DNA from: JAZGER01 sp036480335
Lineage (GTDB): Bacteria > Pseudomonadota > Gammaproteobacteria > DSM-19610
DNA: 17,113 nt
Direction: 5' to 3'
NCBI GenBank assembly: GCA_036480335.1
Contig: JAZGGH010000127.1
Span: forward strand, 1 to 17,113
Of this stretch, positions 1 to 7,257 are shown piece by piece (the first letter of the stretch is position 1; the number at the start of each line of letters is the position of its first letter). The notes beneath the pieces are model-generated. The model had not been told where the DNA came from, searched no databases, and was given only the letters and a program-made list of their open reading frames with translations. The position numbers were made by a program, and so were the translations under genes.

Positions 1-42
1 CGTTGAAAAAAGATGTTCCTGGAAAACGTCTGCACCGCGCAT
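1..42 (-). CDS. IS transposase, N-terminal 14 codons only (cut by window edge)
   Basis: The minus strand from ATG at 42-40 reads MRGADVFQEHLFST and stays open to the window edge. IS5/IS1182-type transposases with an N-terminal DUF772 domain commonly start MRGAD(x)nQExLF, followed by a region containing DFVPxDHPLR, which here would lie outside the window. The gene is too short to judge whether it is intact. It is transcribed away from the lysR fragment. No good Shine-Dalgarno sequence is visible, as is common for transposases. Confidence 0.62.
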   Translation of the reverse strand, partial: MRGADVFQEHLFST

Positions 43-122
43 AGGAGGATTAACCTGATTCATGTATCGAAAAATGTATTCTACTAAACCCAGTGAGCTT
101 GCGGGACTTTTTCAACAGCCTG
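1..122 (-). mobile_element. 5' end of an insertion sequence (IS5/IS1182-like), continues off the left edge
   Basis: On the minus strand the sequence from about 121 downward begins GGCTGTTGAAAAAGTCCCGC, a typical terminal inverted repeat of IS elements whose transposases start with MRGAD-type residues. It is followed by about 60 bases of leader and a transposase start codon at 42-40. The plus-strand reading frame changes character at about 117-123, where lysR coding sequence begins, so the IS boundary lies there. The exact end and any target duplication cannot be fixed because the other end lies outside the window. The family assignment is from memory of the termini and N-terminus. Confidence 0.7.
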
Positions 123-470
123 CTAAAACAACATCAATGTCTTTTATATACCTATGCAGAGTCAGCTAAATATTGGTCACTGGTAAATAAGGCCGGGGAG
201 AAAAAACAAATTCCGATTAGCGGTTCATTACAGGCTAATAACGGTAACCTGATATGTGATGCCATGGTACAGGGTTTGGGTATTGCTTTATTACCTACAT
301 TTATTGCAGGAGATGCGATTAAAACTGGCGGAGCTAAAATACTATTACCGGAATGGCATCCACAACCTCCAAATATTTCATTGCTGTATCCATCAAACAA
401 ACATTTATCTGCCAAAGTCAGAGCTTTTGTAGATATGGCTGTAGAACATTTTAGTGATAAGGAGCTTTAA
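93..470 (+). pseudogene. LysR-type regulator, C-terminal effector-binding fragment truncated by an IS
   Basis: The open frame contains roughly the last 115 residues of a LysR-family regulator, which is normally about 300 residues. The recognisable parts are CLLYTYAES, the GNLICDAMVQGLGIALLPTFI segment that ends the second Rossmann-like effector subdomain, and the closing HLSAKVRAFVDM helix. The N-terminal winged helix that binds DNA is missing. The first ten or so residues of the open frame (from GTG at 93) are encoded by the IS terminus, so that start is artificial; true lysR sequence begins near 120. It ends 7 bases from the stop of the convergent VOC gene. Without a DNA-binding domain it should not act as a regulator. 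The intact gene may have controlled the neighbouring transporter/VOC pair, but this is a guess from position. Confidence 0.8.
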
Positions 471-477
471 ATTTTTA

Positions 478-846
478 TCAACCAATTAACTCAATCCCAT
501 TTCCATCCGGGTCTCTGAAGAAGACAGCTTGCCGACCTGAGCGGCTCTTTGTATAAGAGATATCCTGCTTTTCCAGGCGGGCAATAATATTATCCAGATC
601 CACAACAGCTAATGCCATGTGGCGATCTCGGCCAACATGATCGGGGCGTCCTGAGACCGGATCAGGGTTTGGCAATTCAATCAGATGAATTTGCTGTTCA
701 CCCACTGTTAACCAGGCACCTGCATAAGTCATTTCTGGACGTTGACGATCAATCGCCAGTTCCAGAATACTGGTGTAAAATTCAACGGACCGTTGTGTGT
801 CGGCAACCAGTACGCTCACATGATGTAATCCCCGGATCTCACTCAT
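478..846 (-). CDS. VOC superfamily (glyoxalase/bleomycin-resistance/dioxygenase fold) protein
   Basis: A 122-residue single-domain VOC protein with two beta-alpha-beta-beta-beta modules. The start GLHHVSVLVADTQRSVEFYT and the end FFRDPDGNGIEL are classic for the family. Likely metal ligands are His9 in the first strand, Glu57 (in HLIEL), His76 (in RDRHMALAV) and Glu119 (in GNGIEL), so the metal site looks complete. The substrate cannot be deduced; lactoylglutathione lyase, dioxygenase and thiol-transferase members share this fold. Its ATG overlaps the stop of the upstream EamA transporter gene (ATGA at 846-843), so the two are translationally coupled. The gene ends close to the lysR fragment, and no terminator is visible between them. 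Confidence 0.85.
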   Translation of the reverse strand: MSEIRGLHHVSVLVADTQRSVEFYTSILELAIDRQRPEMTYAGAWLTVGEQQIHLIELPNPDPVSGRPDHVGRDRHMALAVVDLDNIIARLEKQDISYTKSRSGRQAVFFRDPDGNGIELIG

Positions 847-1733
847 ACAGCCTGCCCTTCATCCAGATGTTCACGCGCGGCAAGGGTTGACGAGAACAAT
901 ATCAGAAATCCGCCCACCCATTCGCGTATGAGTATCACTTCATCAGTTAACAACATCGATGACACCGCACCGATAACCAGTTCAAATAACAGGATAACTG
1001 CCGAGCGATGCACCGGCATGTGAGTGACTCCATAAATCACAACCAGAGACATCACAAAAAAGCCAAACACCCCTAACAGTACCGCACCGCTGAGAGTCGC
1101 GGTGGATACAGACGGCCATTCAATCCCAGCAAACAGTATCCACAAAGCCGCGATGACAACAACACCCAGCCAACTGGCATTGGCCTTGTAGACAATATCA
1201 ACATCACCAACATAGCGCATCATTACGTTGCTGAATGAAAAAGCTAGCCCAGAAGAAACCGCCAGCCAGTCAGCCCGATCACGCGGCCAGGGAAAACCTA
1301 TATTCTCGTCCCAGAGCATGATGAGCGCACCAACCAGCCCAACAACAAAGATTAACCAGCTTAAACGCGTGGGTTTTTCATTCAATAGTAGCCAGCCGAG
1401 GATAAGTGCCCACAGCGGAGACAGATAGAACAACAGCATCACCCGGACAACGGTGCCTTCAAGAACCGCCAGCACAAAGGCCACATTGCACCAGCCAACC
1501 GCCAGCACCATCAGGGAAAAAGCCAGGGGATGCCCCGGCCATTTAGCTTTGCTTCGTGCTAGCCAGATCAGACCCATGAGCAACGCTACACCGTAACCGA
1601 TCAGCGAAGCCCAAAGCCCATGCAGCCCCTGCTCTTCCAGTAAACGCAATGGATACCAGACCACCCCCCACATGGTTGCCGCTACCAGCAGGCTGAATAC
1701 CGGCAGCATGGAGTGATTTTGTTTGAGTGTCAT
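843..1733 (-). CDS. EamA/DMT-family transporter (10 TM)
   Basis: A 296-residue, very hydrophobic protein of the drug/metabolite transporter superfamily. It has two EamA repeats, each of about five membrane helices: residues about 10-140, ending in GLVGALIMLW, and about 150-290, ending in GGFLILFSSTLAAREH. Members are inner-membrane exporters of small metabolites or amino acids; the substrate cannot be told from sequence. The start has a plausible ribosome site (ACAGGA about 9 bases upstream on the minus strand). It is the first gene of a two-gene operon with the VOC protein and is divergent from dapC. About 95 bases separate the two divergent starts, so their promoters share this gap. Confidence 0.88.
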   Translation of the reverse strand: MTLKQNHSMLPVFSLLVAATMWGVVWYPLRLLEEQGLHGLWASLIGYGVALLMGLIWLARSKAKWPGHPLAFSLMVLAVGWCNVAFVLAVLEGTVVRVMLLFYLSPLWALILGWLLLNEKPTRLSWLIFVVGLVGALIMLWDENIGFPWPRDRADWLAVSSGLAFSFSNVMMRYVGDVDIVYKANASWLGVVVIAALWILFAGIEWPSVSTATLSGAVLLGVFGFFVMSLVVIYGVTHMPVHRSAVILLFELVIGAVSSMLLTDEVILIREWVGGFLILFSSTLAAREHLDEGQAV

Positions 1734-1828
1734 GCCGGTAGTCCTGTAAGATAAGGTGTTTGATATGCATTTTTTCGTCTGTGTCTATTGTCGCAATTTC
1801 TGCCACCCTGAACAAGTGAGCCAATCCC

Positions 1829-3025
1829 TTGAATCCTGATCTCGATCGTCTGCATCCCTACCCGTTCCAGAAAATGGCTGTTCTGCATGCTGGCATCACG
1901 CCACCGGCCGATCTGTCGCGCATTGCTCTGTCTATTGGCGAGCCCAAACACTCAACACCCACGTTGATCACAGAAGCCTGCAGCCAACATCTGCATGGGC
2001 TGGCCAGTTACCCAACAACCCGTGGCGAATCGGCTTTGCGCTCGACCATCGCTCACTGGTTACAACAACGTTTTGGCCTGCAGGACAATAGTATTGACCC
2101 CGAAAAACATATTCTACCGGTGAATGGCACCCGTGAAGCCCTGTTCGCCTTTGCACAGTGCATCATTGATCGCCGTGAAAACCCACTCATTCTGATGCCA
2201 AATCCGTTCTATCAGATCTATGAAGGCGCAGCGATTCTTGCCGGTGCCGAACCCTGGTTCATGAATACCACCCGGGAAACCGATTATCTGCCGGATTTTG
2301 ACGCCATTCCTGAATCCGTTTGGCAGCGTTGTCAGTTACTCTATCTCTGCTCGCCGGGCAATCCCACTGGCGCCGTCATGCATACACAGGCGTTGCAGTC
2401 TCTGCTTGATAAGGCCGATAAATACGACTTTGTGATTGCTTCTGACGAGTGCTATTCAGAAATTTATTTTGATGAAACCTCACCGCCACCAGGTTTGCTG
2501 AGTGCCTGTCAGCAAAGTGGCAGAGATAAATTCGAGCGTTGCATGGTTTTTCACAGCCTGTCAAAACGCTCCAATGCGCCCGGTCTGCGTTCCGGTTTTG
2601 TCGCCGGCGATGCGACATTGATTGAGCAGTTTTTTGCCTACCGCACCTATCATGGCTGCGCCATGCCACCTGTCACGCAGGCGGCCAGCATCGCCGCCTG
2701 GTCTGACGAACAACATGTGCAGGAAAACCGGCAACTCTATCGGAACAAGTTTTCCGCCGTCATGGATATTCTCGGCCCCGTTATGAATGTTTCTCTGCCC
2801 GCAGCCAGTTTTTATCTGTGGCCTGAAACAGCCATAGATGACCAGCATTTTTCACAGGGCTTACTGGAAACACAAAATGTTGTGGTGCTACCCGGCAGCT
2901 ATCTGTCACGCGAGACTGAATCTGGTAATCCAGGCAAAAATTATGTGCGTATGGCACTGGTAGCACCGTTAGATGATTGCGTAGAAGCCGCCTGGCGCAT
3001 GCGTCAGTTTGTCACCGGCGATTAA
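1829..3025 (+). CDS. dapC: Succinyldiaminopimelate transaminase DapC
   Basis: A 398-residue fold-type I, PLP-dependent aminotransferase that matches DapC. It forms N-succinyl-L,L-diaminopimelate from N-succinyl-2-amino-6-oxopimelate and glutamate in lysine/peptidoglycan biosynthesis. The N-terminus NPDLDRLHPYPFQK is characteristic of the DapC group. Visible active-site features are the CSPGNPTG loop (Asn178), Asp206 in ASDECY, the PLP-binding Lys246 in SLSKRSNAPGLRSGF, and Arg374 in YVRMAL for the substrate carboxylate. The conserved N-terminus forces a TTG start at 1829; the first in-frame ATG (codon 16) would remove it. The ribosome site is weak (AAGTGAG about 8 bases upstream). dapD follows 44 bases downstream on the same strand and acts just before DapC in the pathway. 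Confidence 0.93.
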   Translation: MNPDLDRLHPYPFQKMAVLHAGITPPADLSRIALSIGEPKHSTPTLITEACSQHLHGLASYPTTRGESALRSTIAHWLQQRFGLQDNSIDPEKHILPVNGTREALFAFAQCIIDRRENPLILMPNPFYQIYEGAAILAGAEPWFMNTTRETDYLPDFDAIPESVWQRCQLLYLCSPGNPTGAVMHTQALQSLLDKADKYDFVIASDECYSEIYFDETSPPPGLLSACQQSGRDKFERCMVFHSLSKRSNAPGLRSGFVAGDATLIEQFFAYRTYHGCAMPPVTQAASIAAWSDEQHVQENRQLYRNKFSAVMDILGPVMNVSLPAASFYLWPETAIDDQHFSQGLLETQNVVVLPGSYLSRETESGNPGKNYVRMALVAPLDDCVEAAWRMRQFVTGD

Positions 3026-3069
3026 CTAACCACTTAATATTATAGTTAACCTAGTAACAGGAGCAGAAT

Positions 3070-3891
3070 ATGAGCGATATACAATCCATCATCGAAGAGG
3101 CCTTTGAGCGCCGTGCCGATATCACACCGCGCACGGTAGAAACCCACGTCAAGGATGCCACCATGGAAGCCATCAGTCTGCTGGATGCGGGTAAAGCTCG
3201 GGTTGCAGAAAAAAAGAATGGCGAATGGGTCGTCAATGACTGGTTGAAAAAAGCCGTTTTACTCTCCTTCCGCATCAAGGACAACGAGTTCATGAAGGGC
3301 GGCTTCACCAATTATTATGACAAGGTTCCTTCAAAATTTGCCGACAGCAATGAACGCGAATTTCGTGAGGCAGGTGTACGTGTCGTACCACCGGCTGCAG
3401 CGCGCCACGGCAGCTACATTGCTTCGGGCGTCGTCCTGATGCCATCGTATGTCAACATCGGCGCCTATGTCGACAGTGGCACCATGGTCGATACCTGGGC
3501 AACCGTGGGTTCCTGTGCACAGATAGGTAAAAATGTGCATCTTTCCGGCGGTGTCGGCATCGGTGGCGTACTCGAACCCGTGCAGGCTGCACCTACCATC
3601 ATCGAAGACAACTGCTTCATCGGCGCTCGCTCCGAAGTTGTTGAAGGCGTCATAGTCGAAGAAGGATCGGTTATCTCCATGGGCGTCTACATTGGCCAGA
3701 GCACCCGCATTTATGACCGCGATAAGGACGAAGTCAGCTATGGACGCATTCCGGCTGGCTCGGTAGTCGTTTCCGGCAACCTGCCATCCAAAGACGGAAA
3801 ATACAGCCTCTATTGTGCTGTTATTGTGAAAAAGGTGGATGCGAAAACACTGAGTAAGGTGGGGATTAACGAACTGTTGCGAAATATATAG
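3070..3891 (+). CDS. dapD: Tetrahydrodipicolinate N-succinyltransferase DapD
   Basis: A 273-residue protein, the usual length for DapD. It transfers succinyl from succinyl-CoA to tetrahydrodipicolinate, opening the succinylase branch of lysine/meso-DAP synthesis in the cytoplasm. The N-terminal helical part (residues about 1-100) includes the KGGFTNYYDKVPSKF region. It is followed by left-handed beta-helix hexapeptide repeats with the highly conserved stretches RVVPPAAARHGSYIASGVVL, VDSGTMVDTWATVGSCAQIG and GGVGIGGVLEP, then the FIGARSEVVEG turn. CAGGAGCA lies just upstream of the ATG as ribosome site. It sits directly after dapC, probably co-transcribed. A hairpin follows at 3912-3940. Confidence 0.96.
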   Translation: MSDIQSIIEEAFERRADITPRTVETHVKDATMEAISLLDAGKARVAEKKNGEWVVNDWLKKAVLLSFRIKDNEFMKGGFTNYYDKVPSKFADSNEREFREAGVRVVPPAAARHGSYIASGVVLMPSYVNIGAYVDSGTMVDTWATVGSCAQIGKNVHLSGGVGIGGVLEPVQAAPTIIEDNCFIGARSEVVEGVIVEEGSVISMGVYIGQSTRIYDRDKDEVSYGRIPAGSVVVSGNLPSKDGKYSLYCAVIVKKVDAKTLSKVGINELLRNI

Positions 3892-3911
3892 ATTAAACTG
3901 GCTGTACTATT

Positions 3912-3940
3912 CTTGAGCGAAGCAATTTGTTTCGCTCAGG
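3912..3940. terminator. Strong hairpin between convergent dapD and the fic region (probable bidirectional terminator)
   Basis: The arms CTTGAGCGAAGCA (3912-3924) and TGTTTCGCTCAGG (3928-3940) pair over 13 bases with two G-U pairs and a 3-base loop. No long T-run follows on either strand, so it is not a textbook intrinsic terminator. Its position between the end of dapD and the end of the minus-strand fic region suggests it closes both transcripts. Confidence 0.5.
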
Positions 3941-4058
3941 AAACATCAACATAAAACTCCTCTATCGAAGCCTTGCCTTTCACTTTATTATCAAGAGTAG
4001 AAGTCATAGTATCTTCAAATATTTTGATCGCTACATTTGGTTTCTTAACTGCTGTAAA
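3936..4058 (-). pseudogene. Possible 3' remnant of an unidentified gene downstream of fic
   Basis: The minus strand between the fic stop and the hairpin is open for 40 codons ending in TGA at 3938-3936. It includes PNVAIKIFEDTMTSTLDN and ASIEEFYVDVS, a mix of charged and hydrophobic residues that looks like real protein sequence rather than noise. No good start codon exists in frame except an internal ATG, and an in-frame TGA lies at 4061-4059. It therefore looks like the 3' end of a broken gene, or a small gene with a frameshift. I do not recognise the family. The stop codon lies at the foot of the 3912-3940 hairpin, as expected for a gene end. Confidence 0.3.
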
Positions 4059-4093
4059 TCATTCCCTGTATGTACAACTTCATTGTTATACAA

Positions 4094-5176
4094 TTAAACT
4101 AGCTCACCCCACCGATCCGCAAGCTCATATTTACGAGATTTATTTGCAGAACCATGTTGAATTATAAAATCGCTATCAACCCACTTCTTACACAAATTCA
4201 GAGCTGTTCGTGGATGAATATTTAATAGTTCAGCAATCTCTCGCGTGGTAATAAATTTGCTTGTAGTAAATAGACTCAACACCTGTTTCTGCCTTTGGTC
4301 AAGCTCGCGTAGAAGTGCGCTGCCATCTATTTTTTTATCTTTGACTGCCACGCTCGCTTTTAAACGCACATTGGCAAATGCATCGGCCATGCCGCCACAG
4401 AAATAGACAACCCAGGCTGTGATATCTGCTTGTTCACGGCCAAAGTAATAATTATGAGATTCTCCAACGGTCAAGGCATCATAATAGGCCTGTAAGTTTT
4501 TTGCATAATATTCCTCAAGAGAATAAATACCCTTTAGCCCGTAACCGGATTGATGCAGCACCAGGTTCGTAAGCAATCGAGCCGTTCGCCCATTACCATC
4601 ATAGTAGGGATGGATTGTCGCAAATTGATAATGAGCGATAGCGGCGATGATGGGTACTGGAAGCTCTGCTTTTCTGATCTCCTGATTTATCCAGCCAAGT
4701 AAGTCATGCATGAGCGACGATACATCTTTAGCTTCAGGCGGCATATAAACAATAGAACCACTAACACTATCTTTAATCACATTTTGACCGTCTCGATACG
4801 ATGAGGAACGCTTTTTACCCTCCATGACCAATCCGTGCAAAGTCTGAATGTCACACTCATTAATGTGAACTGTCTCGGCTTGTATGAGCACATCGAGAAA
4901 ATCTAATGCCTGATAATAATTTTTGACCTCTCTTTCATCGCGCTCACGATTGGGGAATGTTCCACCTTGAAGAACATTTTCCACCTGTTCCTGCGTCAAA
5001 CGATTACCCTCAATCTGTGTTGAATAATGTGTGGATATGAGGCGAGCAGACTCACGCAGAGATGTTAAAACAGGCACAGTTATTGGTAAGCTGGAAACAG
5101 CCTGTCGAGAAGCCTCAATATTCATCAATATTTTTGACAGTGCTGCTGTTATCTGAAAATCAGGTGTAAACACCAT
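4094..5176 (-). CDS. Fic-domain protein (class II, self-inhibited) with C-terminal winged helix
   Basis: A 360-residue Fic protein. The active-site motif HPYYDGNGRTAR (residues 189-200) matches HxFx(D/E)GNGRxxR, with catalytic His189, so AMP transfer or related nucleotidylation of a target hydroxyl is expected. An N-terminal inhibitory motif S-T-Q-I-E-G (residues 52-57, Glu56) fits (S/T)xxxE(G/N) of class II Fic enzymes, in which the glutamate blocks productive ATP binding. The last 65 residues (ITTREIAELLNIHPRTALN) form a helix-turn-helix, common in this Fic subfamily and possibly used for DNA binding or self-regulation. No antitoxin gene is next to it, consistent with built-in inhibition. 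It faces dapD and is divergent from the yffB-like gene, with its own promoter (5208-5236). It looks AT-richer by eye than its neighbours, which suggests acquisition. The target is unknown. Confidence 0.9.
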   Translation of the reverse strand: MVFTPDFQITAALSKILMNIEASRQAVSSLPITVPVLTSLRESARLISTHYSTQIEGNRLTQEQVENVLQGGTFPNRERDEREVKNYYQALDFLDVLIQAETVHINECDIQTLHGLVMEGKKRSSSYRDGQNVIKDSVSGSIVYMPPEAKDVSSLMHDLLGWINQEIRKAELPVPIIAAIAHYQFATIHPYYDGNGRTARLLTNLVLHQSGYGLKGIYSLEEYYAKNLQAYYDALTVGESHNYYFGREQADITAWVVYFCGGMADAFANVRLKASVAVKDKKIDGSALLRELDQRQKQVLSLFTTSKFITTREIAELLNIHPRTALNLCKKWVDSDFIIQHGSANKSRKYELADRWGELV

Positions 5177-5207
5177 TCAATATGCCTTACCTTCAATGAC
5201 AGACCTT

Positions 5208-5236
5208 ATTCTAGCAAGCTTCTATAAAACTTCCAA
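5208..5236 (-). promoter_or_regulatory. Sigma70-type promoter of the fic gene
   Basis: On the minus strand TTGGAA (5236-5231) and TAGAAT (5213-5208) are separated by exactly 17 bases. The -10 element matches 5 of 6 consensus bases and is preceded by TGC, giving an extended -10. Transcription would start near 5201, leaving a leader of about 25 bases with AAGGTAAGG as ribosome site before the fic ATG at 5176. Confidence 0.5.
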
Positions 5237-5339
5237 TAATATTCTAATAAACTTCGCATTAAACACCTCACTCACATCCTGATACACTAACAATCTAAGC
5301 AACTTATTAGCGCAACATAAGGATTCTAAAGGAAGAACC

Positions 5340-5687
5340 ATGATCACAATCTATGGCATCAAAAACTGCGACACCATGAAAAAAGCTCGAAAATGGCTGG
5401 ATGAACATTCAATTGAATACGGCTTCCATGACTATCGCAAAGACGGGCTTGATAAACAGCAACTCAATGAATGGGTGAAACTACTTAGCTGGGAAGTACT
5501 GCTGAATAAACGCGGTACAACCTGGCGAAAATTGCCCGAAGAGGTTCGTTACCACATTGACGAAAAAATTGCTATCGAACTGATGCTGGCACAGCCAGCC
5601 ATGATCAAGCGCCCCCTGCTGGATACTGGCAGTGAGCTGAGCGTTGGATTTTCACCTGAAAACTATAAACAATTGTTTAAAAACTGA
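5340..5687 (+). CDS. yffB: ArsC/Spx-family thioredoxin-fold protein, YffB-like
   Basis: A 115-residue thioredoxin-fold protein of the ArsC/Spx/YffB group. The N-terminus MITIYGIKNCDTMKKARKWL carries a single active-type cysteine (Cys10) in a C-x-x-M setting, not CxxC. The KRPLLD motif (Arg91) is the conserved anion-binding arginine region of ArsC-type proteins. True arsenate reduction is unproven for YffB, which has been linked to glutathione chemistry; its role is unclear. AAAGGAAG lies 5-12 bases upstream of the ATG. In many gammaproteobacteria this gene sits between dapD and dapE, or directly before dapE as in E. coli. Here fic separates it from dapD and rmlA follows instead of dapE. Confidence 0.88.
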   Translation: MITIYGIKNCDTMKKARKWLDEHSIEYGFHDYRKDGLDKQQLNEWVKLLSWEVLLNKRGTTWRKLPEEVRYHIDEKIAIELMLAQPAMIKRPLLDTGSELSVGFSPENYKQLFKN

Positions 5688-5738
5688 GCAATCTCCCGCA
5701 ATGTGATGACTTTTCGGCATTTCCCTATGAATATTCAA

Positions 5739-5744
5739 TATAAT
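5739..5744 (+). promoter_or_regulatory. Candidate -10 element upstream of rmlA
   Basis: A perfect TATAAT lies 72 bases before the rmlA start in the gap after the yffB-like gene. No good -35 hexamer sits at 16-18 bases spacing (GGCATT or GCATTT), so it would be weak or activator dependent. The call rests on the -10 match and the position at the head of the operon. Confidence 0.3.
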
Positions 5745-5815
5745 CGGTAACTTGTCGATACCCAGACAACACACAAATAACACATTACCTTGAATACCAG
5801 AAACGGAAGGAAAGA

Positions 5816-6700
5816 ATGAAAGGAATAATACTCGCTGGTGGTTCCGGAACACGTCTCTATCCACTGACTCGCGCTGTCAGCAAACAGCTTATGCCGATTT
5901 ATGATAAACCGATGATCTACTATCCCCTCTCCACCCTCATGCTGGCTGGCATCCGGGAGATTTTGATTATCTCTACTCCAGAAGATCTGCCGCTGTTTGA
6001 GCGTCTGCTGGGAAATGGCAAACAGTTCGGTATTGATATTCAATATGCAGAACAGCCGAAACCGGAAGGTCTGGCGCAGGCATTCATTATTGGTAAAGAT
6101 TTCATTGGCAACGATAACTGCTGTCTGGTTCTGGGTGACAACATTTTCTACGGTCATGGACTGGGCACCAATCTGAGAACTGCTGCAGAACGCAGTTCAG
6201 GCGCTACCGTCTTTGCTTACCGTGTACATGATCCGGAACGCTATGGTGTCGTCGATTTTGATGACAATGGCCGTGCCGTCTCGATTGAAGAAAAACCTGA
6301 AAACCCCCGTTCACATTATGCAGTCACCGGACTGTATTTCTACGATAATCAGGTCGTTGAAATGGCCACCAACCTTAAACCTTCACCTCGTGGTGAACTT
6401 GAAATCACCGATATCAATGCCCTCTATATGCAACAGGGCGATCTACATGTGGAAATGCTCGGTCGGGGCACTGCCTGGCTAGATACCGGCACCCATGAAT
6501 CATTGCTGCAGGCGAGTAATTTTATTGAAACGGTGGAACAACGCCAGGGGTTAAAAATTTCCTGCATTGAAGAAATTGCCTTTCGCAAGGGCTATATTGA
6601 TGCAGAGCAAGTTCGGGTTCTGGCAACGCCGTTAAGTAAAAATAACTACGGACGTTATCTTCTGGATATGATTGAGCAGGAAAACGAATACATAGCATGA
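5816..6700 (+). CDS. rmlA: Glucose-1-phosphate thymidylyltransferase RmlA
   Basis: A 294-residue nucleotidyltransferase that makes dTDP-glucose from dTTP and glucose-1-phosphate, the first step of dTDP-L-rhamnose synthesis. The signature loop GGSGTRLYPLT is at residues 8-18. LVLGDNIFYG holds the metal-binding Asp108, EEKPENPRS is at 158-166, and WLDTGTHESL holds the second metal-site Asp223. Length and motifs are full and normal for RmlA/RfbA. The ribosome site GGAAGGA is close to the ATG. Its stop overlaps the rmlC start by 4 bases (ATGA at 6697-6700), so translation is coupled. It is first in a four-gene operon rmlACDB. Confidence 0.96.
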   Translation: MKGIILAGGSGTRLYPLTRAVSKQLMPIYDKPMIYYPLSTLMLAGIREILIISTPEDLPLFERLLGNGKQFGIDIQYAEQPKPEGLAQAFIIGKDFIGNDNCCLVLGDNIFYGHGLGTNLRTAAERSSGATVFAYRVHDPERYGVVDFDDNGRAVSIEEKPENPRSHYAVTGLYFYDNQVVEMATNLKPSPRGELEITDINALYMQQGDLHVEMLGRGTAWLDTGTHESLLQASNFIETVEQRQGLKISCIEEIAFRKGYIDAEQVRVLATPLSKNNYGRYLLDMIEQENEYIA

Positions 6701-7257
6701 AAATTACAGCAACCAGCATACCCGACGTATTATTGATAGAACCTGATATTTTCGGTGATTCACGCGGTTTTTTTCAAGAATCCTGGAACCACGAAAAGTT
6801 CTCCGGCTTAGGCCTCGCTGAAAATTTTGTTCAGGATAATCACTCACGATCCAGCAAAGGCGTTCTGCGCGGTTTGCACTACCAGCTAAATAACCCGCAG
6901 GGAAAACTGGTACGCGTCGTTACTGGCAGCGTTTTTGATGTTGCCGTCGATATTCGCAAGGGTTCGCCTACTTTCGGCCAATGGGTCGGTGAAGAACTCT
7001 CAGACGAAAACCACCATCAACTGTATGTACCACCTGGCTTTGCACACGGTTTCTGTGTGCTCACTGAATCGGCAGATTTTTTGTATAAATGCACCAGTTA
7101 TTATGATCCTTCTTCGGAACATGGTCTGCGCTGGGATGATCCTGACATTGGCATCGAATGGCCAGGTGGCGATTTTCAGGTATCTGACAAGGATGCAAAA
7201 AATAGTCTATTAAAGAACATGCATGAGCATCTGTTCGACTATGGAGATTTCAAATGA
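6697..7257 (+). CDS. rmlC: dTDP-4-dehydrorhamnose 3,5-epimerase RmlC
   Basis: A 186-residue cupin-fold epimerase that converts dTDP-4-keto-6-deoxyglucose to dTDP-4-keto-L-rhamnose. The motif QDNHSRSSKGVLRGLHYQ contains the catalytic base His61 in GLHYQ. GKLVRVVTGSVFDVAVDIRK and YVPPGFAHGF are the family's conserved strands. DFLYKCTSYYDP contains the expected active-site tyrosine near residue 130, and GLRWDDPDIGIEWP is a C-terminal family mark. Length is typical. It is coupled by 4-base overlaps both to rmlA upstream and to rmlD downstream (7254-7257). Confidence 0.96.
   Translation: MKITATSIPDVLLIEPDIFGDSRGFFQESWNHEKFSGLGLAENFVQDNHSRSSKGVLRGLHYQLNNPQGKLVRVVTGSVFDVAVDIRKGSPTFGQWVGEELSDENHHQLYVPPGFAHGFCVLTESADFLYKCTSYYDPSSEHGLRWDDPDIGIEWPGGDFQVSDKDAKNSLLKNMHEHLFDYGDFK

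Noticed and set aside
2..116. Inverted pair GTTGAAAAA (2-10) / TTTTTCAAC (108-116), suggesting a small non-autonomous element of about 115 bases
   Set aside because: The left copy falls inside transposase codons (LFST) that continue to the window edge, and the right copy is the real IS terminus. A full IS extending off the window explains the data better.
3973..4167. 64-residue plus-strand open frame after dapD
   Set aside because: No ribosome site, overlaps the 3' end of fic, and its sequence matches no family pattern. The opposite strand there looks more protein-like.
5735..6157. 140-residue minus-strand open frame over the start of rmlA
   Set aside because: It lies opposite well-conserved rmlA codons and includes the rmlA promoter region; it is a frame shadow.
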